From the NCBI RefSeq assembly GCF_040412425.1, contig NC_089788.1:62141720-62205719 (forward strand): 64,000 bases of DNA, in the 5' to 3' direction. The notes beneath the pieces were generated by a model, which had not been told where the DNA came from, ran no database searches, and saw nothing but the letters and a program-made list of their open reading frames with translations. This stretch comes from Macrobrachium rosenbergii (taxonomy: Eukaryota > Arthropoda > Malacostraca > Decapoda > Palaemonidae). Position 1 is the stretch's first letter; each line of letters starts with the position of its first letter. Made by a program: the position numbers and the translations under genes. Below are positions 56,374-64,000 of this stretch, one piece after another.

Positions 56374-56559
56374 AAAGACTGTTTTTCACAACTATTAAAC
56401 AATGAGAATGAGTGTGAAGAACTGGAAAATGTTCCTCCAGTAGAAGGACCAGTAGCAAACATCAGAATGAGTGAAGTCGAGAATGCTATAAAGAAAAGGA
56501 AAAGTAAATAAAGCTGCAGGAAAGTCAGAGGTAACAATAGAAATTATTAAAGCACTGGG

Positions 56560-57474
56560 AAATCTAGGCAAAAGAGTGGGTGCACACTCTATTGGAAAAG
56601 ATCTGTGACGTAGAGGAAATGCCAAGGGACTGGAGCAATAGCTGGATGATGAAAATGTATAAACAAAAAGGAGACGTGTTAAACTGTGGGAACTACAGAG
56701 GAATAAAGCTTTTGAAGCATGTATTCAAGATACTAGAAAGAATAGTAGAAGGAAGGTTGAGTGAACTGATAGATGTACATGAGCAGCAGTTCGGGTTTAT
56801 GAAAGGAAATAGCACAGTGGATGCTATTTTTATAGTAAGACAAGTCCAAGAGAAGTATCTAGAAGGAAACAGGAACGTTTACTTGTGTTTTGTTGATCTT
56901 GAAAAGGCGTATGACAGGGTACCAAGAAGAGTAGTCTACTGGTGTTTGAGAAAGAGAGGAGTACCAGAGACGTTGGTAAGGTTAGTGAAGATGATGTATG
57001 AGGGTGCAAGAACTACTGTACAAACAAAATATGGGGAAACTGAGGGTATTGGTAACTTATAAAATAAGTTGCCAATACACGATATGAAATTGTAACCTAC
57101 ATTTTTGAAAGGAGCTCTACATCAAATTACGACTTGTAAGACAATTCCAGCCCCCCGCCCCCTCCATAACTAATACGGCAAAATTGTAACCACTAAACAC
57201 CCCTGGGTTACGTGGTATTATTTCATATTGGCAACTTATAAAATTTTACCAAACTGAGACATTCCCTGTGGAGGTGGGCCTCCATCAGGGAACAGCTATG
57301 AATCCATTCTTGTTCCTCGTCGTTACAGACACACTGACATCAGAATTAAGGAACAACGATGAACGGTGGGATCTGTTGTTTGCTGATGATTTAGTCATTA
57401 TAGCAGACACAGAAGAGGAACTGCAAGAAAGGGTTTTCAGCATGGAAAGGAGCCCTAGAAAGGAAAGGACTTAA
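56560..57474 (+). pseudogene. RTE reverse transcriptase, split by a MITE
   Basis: 56580-57036 gives [26 protein letters not shown] and [12 protein letters not shown] (motif A). After the MITE, 57259-57474 gives V-G-L-H-Q-G-T-A-M-N-P-F-L-F (motif B) and L-L-F-A-D-D-L-V-I (motif C, catalytic). Removing the MITE with one 8-bp duplication makes motifs A-B-C one frame, so the palm was intact when the MITE arrived. Confidence 0.9.
57045..57250. mobile_element. hAT-like MITE (206 bp) with 8-bp target duplication
   Basis: AAACTGAG occurs at 57037-57044 and 57251-57258 on both sides. The termini GGTATTGGTAACTTATAAAA and TTATAAAATTTTACC (inverse GGTAAAATTTTATAA) form an imperfect terminal inverted repeat. 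Another inverted copy of GGCAACTTATAAAA sits just inside. 8-bp duplications are typical of hAT transposons; the superfamily call rests on this. Confidence 0.85.
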
Positions 57475-58160
57475 AGTGAACATTGGAAAGACAGAGCTAA
57501 TGACTAGTAGTAGAGAAGGACATGAAGAAGTAAACATTCGAGTGGAAGATGGTAGCCTACAGTGCTAAAGCAGAACAATGAGTTTAACTATTGGGATCAA
57601 TAATAACAGAAGAGGGAGGTACTGAGAAAGCAGTGAGACAGAGAGTGAAAGAAGCATGGCGAAATTGGAGAGAAGTAACTAGAGTTGTTTTAGACAAGAA
57701 AATGCCATTAAAGCTCAAAATGAAGATTTATAAGACAGTTATCAGGCCCGTACTATTATATGGGGCAGAAACCTGGGCACTTGAGAGGAAAGAGGAGGGA
57801 TTGTTGGAAAGAACCGAGATGAGGATGGTGAGATGGATTGCTGGAATATCACTACTGGAAAAGAGGGAGAGTCAAGATATAAGAAGAATGTGTGGTACAT
57901 GTAATGTAAAGGAGAAGGCTAGGGGAGCTTGTTTGAGATACTATGGCCATGTAATAAGAAGGGAGGAGGTGGAACCAATCAAGAGAGCTAAGAACATCCC
58001 AGTGATGGGGGGGAGGAGTGTGGGGCGTCAGCAGATCAGATGGATGGATGTGGTGAGGAGGAATATGGGTGAGGTGGAACGTGGGGAAGAAGATGCTGGG
58101 AATAGAAATAGATGGAGAAAGTTAACTCGAGCCGCCGACCCTGCTATACAGTGGGACTAA
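57475..58160 (+). pseudogene. RTE ORF C-terminal domain
   Basis: 57591-58160 is an open frame of 189 codons: G-S-I-I-T-E-E-G-G, Y-K-T-V-I-R-P-V-L-L-Y-G-A-E-T-W, L-R-Y-Y-G-H-V-I-R-R and R-W-M-D-V-V-R-R-N, the thumb and C-terminal region of RTE-group elements, ending with A-A-D-P-A. The preceding 57475-57590 is out of frame. Confidence 0.88.
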
Positions 58161-58185
58161 TAAGGTCGAAAGAAGAAGAAGATAC

Positions 58186-59317
58186 ATTTCACGAAAATGT
58201 TATAAATATAATAGATGTGGCGAAAATCTGTAACCTACATTTTGCAAACTTAGCACTAATGCAAAACTGCCCTGACAGTAATAAGGGAAATAAAGACAAA
58301 AGAAACAGGCACTTGACATTTTGGGTGTTATGTTTTTCAGCATTAAACTGAAAAAATTTTTTTATTATTTTATTTAGGACACTAAAACTAATAAGTGCGT
58401 CAAGAACAGAACATGTAATTCCAAAACATTTAGAGTGAACGGGTGAGTACTCCGGCACATGTAAATATTATTTTAATTTTGGTCGTCTAATCTTACACAA
58501 TCAACAATGTGTGGGGAATATACAACATAGCGCAGACGTGCTAAAAAAAATTTTTTTTTTTTTCAAAGGCTAAGCAGAGAAACGGAAAAAAAGTCTCGTT
58601 GCATTACAGTTATTTATCTATAGACATGAAGAGTAAAACAACCTCAGGTTATAAGAATAGAGTGAAATCATATGTATTCATAAAAGCAAAGAAATTAAGA
58701 TTACTGACAAGTAAGGTATCTATTGCAGAATATATTCTTTACCCTATGAGTCTGTGGACCAGTAAAACTCATTCGATAAACTGTTATGGAATTTGCCCAG
58801 ATTAGCAGAGTGAGAGAATGGAAAATCCAAGTATGACACTGGAGTCTGGAAAGGAAAGCTTTAGATCTGAGGTTAGTAAAACAAAAATATGTGTATTAAA
58901 GTTAATGAGGATAGATTGTAGTTAAAGACAGTTTTAAACAGCTAGTGATAATGATATAAGTAACATGTGAAGGGGAAGCATTTTAAAACCGAAAGTTTCC
59001 TGACTGGAACGGAGAAATGTCAGTGGAGTTGCGTGCGTGTGACGACAGAATAGAAAACCTGAGTTGAGTCTAAAACTCTAGACTTAGCAAAAATGTGTAG
59101 CTGGCGGATTTTGCGTTGTTTACTCTAATGTGTAAAAGTGACAAGACTGATGATTTGGTCATGCTGTAGGGAGAGAGAATAACAGCCCACTAAGTATTGT
59201 ATGGAAAGCAAGGTCACAAAAAACATCATGAAGGTATGATAGGTTAGGTGATCCGGTGGCGCACAGAAAGATATAAACGAAGTTGGATTGGGTAAGGATT
59301 TTGCCATGGAAAGAAGC
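58186..59317. other. Spacer, nothing recognised
   Basis: AT-rich DNA with short ORFs only. A T-run with flanking AAATTTTTTT lies at 58545-58563. Confidence 0.4.
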
Positions 59318-60572
59318 CTTTGGGGCATCTCCAAATTATTTAAGAAATTTGCAAAAAGGAATATATAACTAAAACAAAGATATCAATTGGTTAATTTATC
59401 TCACAGCTTTCACACTTCTGACTGTGAAAAATCTGAAGAAACCAGGCTTTTATTCACAATGTTGTGAACGGGTACTAGACTTACAAGAGAGGACCCTAGT
59501 GTGACCATAACTGGATTGGAATGGAACATAAAATTAAGGCCAAAGGGCAAGCGCTGGGACCTGTGATGGTATTTAGCGCCGAGAATAATGTTGAGTCAAT
59601 TGTTAGGAAAGGATGGAAAAACGTAAAAAATCTATCGGGAATAGGAGGTGAACAGAAATAAAAAAGAATGGAAAAATATTGCAGTTGAGATGGGCCAACT
59701 TTGACACAGGCAGACAGTATTTGGCAGCAATTTTAAGGGGATGACTATAATTGATAATATAACTGAAATGTTCATGATCTTATCATGTAGTCTCAAAGTT
59801 TGTTGTAGATTTCGCCATCTAAATCAACAAAGAAACTCATTTAATTTATTGCTAAATTGACACATATTTTATTAAAATGATTTAGGTTTTTATCGAGATG
59901 AGATTACTAGTTTTCTAACTTGCAATCATTATAATGATTGCAAGTTACTTAAAACACTCTTTCATCTCATGGAATAAACCTAAATCATTTTGCCAAATAT
60001 GTGTCATCGTTTAGCAATAAATTCTGAGTTTTATTTCCTCATAAATCGTCCAAAGAGTGTTGCTTTTCGTAATCCGACTCAGCATCATCATTACATAATA
60101 TTCTCTATGCTAGCAATCAATATCTTTTGCTCTTAAAGTTGTTGCCAAATACTGTCTGCCTGAGCATCAAAGTTCGCCACATCTCAGCTCCGATATTTTT
60201 CGTTTGCTTTTTATTTCTGCCAAGCACTTCCTCTCCCCCCAGGTAGATTTCTTTTTCCGTTTTTGGGCGCCACACATCCTCTCCTAACAATTGACTCAAC
60301 ATTATTCTCGGGGCTAAATACCCTCATAGGTCTCAGCGCTTGCCCTTTGACCTAAATTTTATGTCCCATTCCAATCCAGTTACGGTCACACTGGGGTGCT
60401 CTCTTGTAAGTCTAGTACCCGGTCACAACGTGGTGAATAAAAGCTTGACATCTTCAGATTTTTCACAGTCAGAAGTGTGAAATTGGTAAGATAAATTAGC
60501 CAAGTGATATCTTTGTTTTAGTTATATATTCCTTTTTTCAAATTTCTTAGGTAATTTGGAGATGCCTCTTGG
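59318..60572. repeat. Large inverted repeat (about 1.25 kb foldback)
   Basis: The two arms of about 610 bp are inverse complements over their length with roughly 85 percent identity by eye. Anchors are GGCATCTCCAAATTA (59328) / TAATTTGGAGATGCC (60552), CTGACTGTGAAAAATCTGAAG (59419) / CTTCAGATTTTTCACAGTCA G (60452), and GACAGTATTTGGCA (59713) / TGCCAAATACTGTC (60145). The centre is a perfect palindrome, AACTTGCAATCATT ATAATGATTGCAAGTT, at about 59917-59947. The arms contain a repeat with GGGCAAGCGCTGGGACC, related to a scrap at 27610. No transposase ORF. Confidence 0.92.
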
Positions 60573-60801
60573 CGCGTATAATTTGAGAGGAAAGTACCGA
60601 AATAATAACAGAGGCAGGAGGGAAGGTAGGTGTGCGTCGGTATGAAATGATAGGGATGAATGAAAATGGTAAATGTATTCAGAACTTTACAGAGATCTAT
60701 AATGAAATTTTCTCTGAACATTTTCATACCGACGCACACCTACCTTCCCTCGTGCCTCTGTTATTATTTCGGTACTTTCAAATTATGCGCGCCAAGAGGA
60801 T
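60564..60801. repeat. Second inverted repeat abutting the first
   Basis: Arms of about 80 bp (60564-60649 and 60721-60801) pair GCCTCTTGGCGCG with CGCGCCAAGAGG and GGAAGGTAGGTGTGCGTCGG with CCGACGCACACCTACCTTCC around a loop of about 72 bp. A (CTT)n run at 60826-60849 follows. Similar peptides read on both strands come from the two arms and are not genes. Confidence 0.92.
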
Positions 60802-61220
60802 TTTTGACGGTACGCTATTCTTTGTTTTCTTCTTCTTCTTCTTCTTCTTAATCTCTGTACTTTCCTTTTTGAAATTGTGTGTCATGTTGATTTTTGCTTT
60901 AGCACACGTGTTTGATTGTGCTTAGTCGTTTTTATCGTGTTCAAAATATATCACCTTATGAATAAATCATCGTAAACCATTCAGCATTCCCTTGTTATTT
61001 ACCTATCCGGATAATTAGATGTATGAAAAATTCTTGCTTTTCTCACTTCCTTTTTTCCTGCATCTTCTCTATAGTTCATAACTTAAAAAAAAAATCCATT
61101 CTCTTCAGTTTCATATATGACAACTCGAAATGTGTAGTAACATAAATCTTGCTTTCCTATATGTCCAGGTAACATTTATTTTTTGCCGACTAACATTTGT
61201 TATTCTGTAACCGTTATCAG
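60802..61220. other. Spacer, nothing recognised
   Basis: AT-rich with T-runs; no supported feature besides the (CTT)n run at its left edge. Confidence 0.4.

Positions 61221-61291
<71 letters not shown>
61221..61291. repeat. (TA)n microsatellite
   Basis: Uninterrupted TA dinucleotides, about 35 copies. Peptides of alternating Tyr-Ile read across it are artefacts. Confidence 0.97.
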
Positions 61292-61296
<5 letters not shown>

Positions 61297-62566
61297 GTGT
61301 GGTTTTACTTATTATTTCTTTTATTCGATACCCTTTACACTTTTTTTTTCAGTCTGTAATCATTTATCCAGTTCAACAGAATTTTCAACACACAGAAAAT
61401 CAAGCTTATTCATACTATATTGTAAGCTTGAAGGTCAAATGTTTATCACAGAGCAGGTTGCGTATGCATTTTCGATGCTAAATTATGATCTTTGGAATAC
61501 CCAGCCTTTATAATTTTTCTATATCTTCTTCAAACCTGTGAAATACTTACACAACCTTTAGAATATTGGCGCCAATGTGCAATTATGGATTCTTCTGTTA
61601 TCCTGACAAAGCTTTACGTATGACTAATATGCACTGACGATCGTAGTCGGCAATTCCAAGCTTTTTCTGTTTAGCTTTTTAGATAAAAGCAATAATAATA
61701 ACGTATTATGCAATATGGTATAATTTGTTTAAATATTTGGATCTTTACTCAAGTATAGAGATTGACTTAACAAACTGACCATAAAATAATCCGCGAAACC
61801 CGAGTTCAACATAATTTCATTCCATTTTGGGATATTCGGGACCTTGTAAATGACTCTCCAAAATATACCTGGAACGACCCATCTTTCAAGTACTATTCCA
61901 AATGCTCCATCATCTAAGTCCAATATACTGTACCCTCCCTCTAAGACCTCCTGAAGACGCGTTAGTGGAGACTGGGCGGGTTCTTGAGGCCTACCTTTCT
62001 TGTCTGTGTTCTGTCCTTACTGGGAGTGAAGAGTAGGTGGCAATAAGCAAGCAGCTTCCGCGTTCCTCCTTTATCTATCGAGTTTAGTTACGTTTTTTCT
62101 TTTTTTACTTTTTTGTTTTCTCTTACGTTGTCTTACGCTGTTCATTTGTTTGGTGAGTATTCTCCGTCTTCAGCTCTTATTTGTAAGTTTTATTTCCTTC
62201 ATTTTATTTTATTTCTAGTACGTTGTGTCTTGCATTGCTTGTTATATGATAATGTGGTCGTGAGGATTGGGGGGGGGGCGTTTGTAAAGGTAAAGATTGA
62301 AGGGGTTGGTATAGAGGAAGAGGAAGAGTGGGTGTTCCCTTGGGGTTGTACTGTAAATTGCCCCGTGCTGAAGTCTCATAAGGTGAGTTTTTGGTTATGC
62401 AATTTTCATGTTATTTTGAATTACAGCCTTACATTGCTTGTTATATCAAGCTGACGTTGCTACAAGCTTTCCAGACAGTAAAATTTCAATTTCACGTTGT
62501 ATATAAATATCATTATATCGCAGTTTAATTCGAATATTATGTATAACAGTGATTAAAGCTGTTTTG
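61292..62566. other. Unassigned DNA, possibly part of another gene
   Basis: A minus-strand frame of 64 codons (61923-61729) encodes L-D-D-G-A-F-G-I-V-L-E-R-W-V, which looks protein-like but matches no family I recognise and has no convincing splice borders. A (G)n run lies at 62270-62279. 62113-62454 is an open plus frame without motifs. Confidence 0.3.
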
Positions 62567-62851
62567 GGTTCCTCGTTGGTCGAGTCGGTAGAGTTCTCGG
62601 CTAGCATTCTGCTAGGCCCGAGATCGAGTCTCCGGCTGGCCAATGAAGAATTAGAGGAATTTATTTCTGGTGATAGAAATTCATTTCTCGGCATAATGTG
62701 GTTCCGATTCCACAATTAGCTGTAGGTCCCGTTGCTAGGTAACCAATTGGTTCTTAGCCACGTAATACAAGTCTAATCCTTCAGGCCCGCCCTAGGAGAG
62801 CTGTTAATCAGCTCAGTGGTCTGGTTAAACTAAGGTATACTTAACTTTTTT
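62567..62851 (+). mobile_element. tRNA-derived SINE, full length
   Basis: The head is tRNA-like: A-box TGGTCGAGTCGG (62577-62588) and B-box GATCGAGTCTC (62622-62632), the internal RNA polymerase III promoter. A body with GATAGAAATTCATTTCTCG and a tail with CTAGGAGAGCTGTTAATCAG follow, ending TTAACTTTTTT. Copies or parts lie at 20585-20878, 35048-35225 and 27541-27600, all in the opposite orientation. Its retrotransposition would depend on a LINE partner. Confidence 0.88.
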
Positions 62852-64000
62852 GGGCACGAAATGGAAAACAATCCTCTCTCTCTCTCTCACACACGCTGGC
62901 CATTAATCAGGACAGCATAAGCGCTTCAGACAGAATCACTAGTTCTCTCAGGGCAATGCCACTTGGAGTAAGTCTAATAATTTATGGACAATTTATGCAA
63001 TGAGCTCTCCAATTCTCAAATCTTTGTAGAAAAAAAAACTACAAGAGGGACGTGGCTTCGCAGGTGGAGTTGACGAGATCGACTACATGAAGTTATTGAA
63101 ATTACGAAAAAAAAAAACCAATTGCTCGAGTGACCGAGTTTTAGATGATCGAAAACTAATAACGAATCAAAAACACCTGATTAAGAGATGGACAGTTGAA
63201 ATGACTGAATTTATAGTAAATGTAGACTCGTGCTGCCGAGGGAGAAAGAAGACAGATTCATGCATTATTTTTATGAATGGTTTAGGCAAAATTTTCGCCG
63301 ATATAGGTGAAGTAAACTGGAGAATGTAACCAGAGATGAAACCATAGAAAGAAAAAAGGAAAAATTTCCTATAAACAATGATACAGTAATTATTTCCATT
63401 TTTTATTTATTGTTTTTGATTGTATTACTATATGTGAATATGATTATTGTAATTTTAGGACGACTGCAGACTCAAAAATAGTCCTAGCATATTTAGAAGT
63501 ATGAAAACAACTGTTCCAGTGTACCCAATGTCCAGATATACCGTGAATGTACCCATGCGTGGCATAAATTAAAAGCGAATATAGTCTAGACAAAAGTCCT
63601 GTAGTAAACGCAAGCAGAGCGCAAAAATACAATTCAAACACAGAAAGAAGACGATTAACTGCAGTTTTGCGAAGAGAAACGCCTCAAAAAACAGTAATAA
63701 TTATGAGCACAGGCAACATTTTTATACCTTCTTCAGGAAGGGACACGCCCTTCGTAGCTTGTACGGAGAATTTAAAGGTGAGAAGAGTTCTTTCTGTGCG
63801 AGCGCGCTCGTATAGGAGGTCACAGTCGTTTAGATTCATTGTAAAGAGCAAAGTAGTTTTTCACTCGTATGTTGGTCAGATTGTTAGTAGTCTGAGCCTC
63901 GCTGATATCACAAAATAGCTGTTCAACTAATTACCTGTGAGTTTTAATTTTAAACACTGTATGTGTATTATATTTCATCATCACGCACAAACACATGCAC
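62852..64000. other. Spacer, nothing recognised
   Basis: A short (CT)n tract lies at 62873-62888. Frames at 63087 and 63667 (80 and 83 codons) have no recognisable domain or splice context. Confidence 0.4.

Larger units (their letters stand above)
55562..58185 (+). mobile_element. RTE-type non-LTR retrotransposon, 5'-truncated
   Basis: The fragment starts within the endonuclease, runs through the reverse transcriptase and C-terminal domain, and ends in a stop (58158-58160), a short 3' UTR and an AAGAAGAAG tail, as in RTE elements. The ORF is broken by a TAA at 55675-55677, several frameshifts and a hAT-like MITE at 57045-57250. The 5' truncation is the usual result of incomplete target-primed reverse transcription. 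Confidence 0.9.

Noticed and set aside
60518..60925. Similar peptides on both strands containing T-H-T-Y-L-P-S-C-L
   Set aside because: They come from the two arms of the inverted repeat at 60564-60801.
61197..61481. 94-codon ORF rich in Ile-Tyr
   Set aside because: It reads through the (TA)n microsatellite and has no other protein-like content.
61729..61923. Possible host exon (L-D-D-G-A-F-G-I-V)
   Set aside because: No family recognised and no convincing splice borders; left as unassigned DNA.
1..64000. CRISPR arrays, operons, toxin-antitoxin or phage defence systems
   Set aside because: The window is eukaryotic transposon-rich DNA; repeats present are microsatellites, inverted repeats and transposon termini, without regularly spaced short repeats.

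Overview
This is eukaryotic nuclear DNA, almost certainly from a decapod crustacean (shrimp or crayfish group). The reasons are spliced exons with GT-AG borders, a U6 snRNA copy, long (GA)n and (TA)n tracts, tRNA-derived SINEs, and a dense population of DIRS tyrosine-recombinase retrotransposons and RTE/I-type LINEs. The species assignment is inference. No CRISPR, operon or prokaryotic feature is present.

The only host protein gene I recognise is a mitochondrial F1-ATPase assembly factor of the ATP12 family (ATPAF2) on the minus strand. Five coding exons are placed: 51217-51104, 50896-50790, 44361-44278, 23974-23794 and 14307-14192. Splice sites and phases agree wherever adjacent exons were found. 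One internal exon (expected between 44278 and 23974) and the C-terminal exon were not found. The gene covers at least 37 kb because its introns are filled with transposons.

Layout: 1-3104 is a Ty3/gypsy-type LTR element with a clean primer-binding site, a protease remnant and an integrase with a complete DDE core, but no reverse transcriptase. 3105-4030 is a DIRS/Ngaro-like recombinase plus RNase H fragment. 4885-12850 is a pogo-like TIR element split by DIRS copy A (6042-12512), which carries a U6 copy. 13090-13480 is a degraded recombinase and 15560-16160 a pogo/Tigger transposase fossil. 17094-17978 is a second pogo-like TIR element. 18543-23330 is DIRS B, invaded by a third TIR element that itself holds a SINE. 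24656-36024 is DIRS C, invaded by an I-type LINE, a small DIRS derivative and a SINE. 36035-36369 is a MITE. 37584-44222 is DIRS D, whose right part is a sequence mosaic. 45700-46350 is an RTE fossil. 46995-50080 is DIRS E. 52798-53143 is a MITE. 55562-58185 is an RTE LINE on the plus strand carrying a hAT-like MITE. 59318-60801 holds two adjacent inverted repeats. 61221-61291 is (TA)n, and 62567-62851 is a SINE.

All five large DIRS copies lie on the minus strand, the same sense as the host gene, and fall into three subfamilies by terminal sequence (A+D, B+E, C). Each begins at its recombinase end with a palindromic hairpin of about 0.3 kb. In A and D the repeat carries a consensus 5' splice site.

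I found no convincing new defence or metabolic system. The observations most worth a second look are the interleaved chimeric sequence at 42880-44222 (probably an assembly artefact at a heterozygous insertion), the RT-less gypsy element with a complete integrase core, the U6 copy inside a DIRS element, and the two abutting palindromes at 59.3-60.8 kb.
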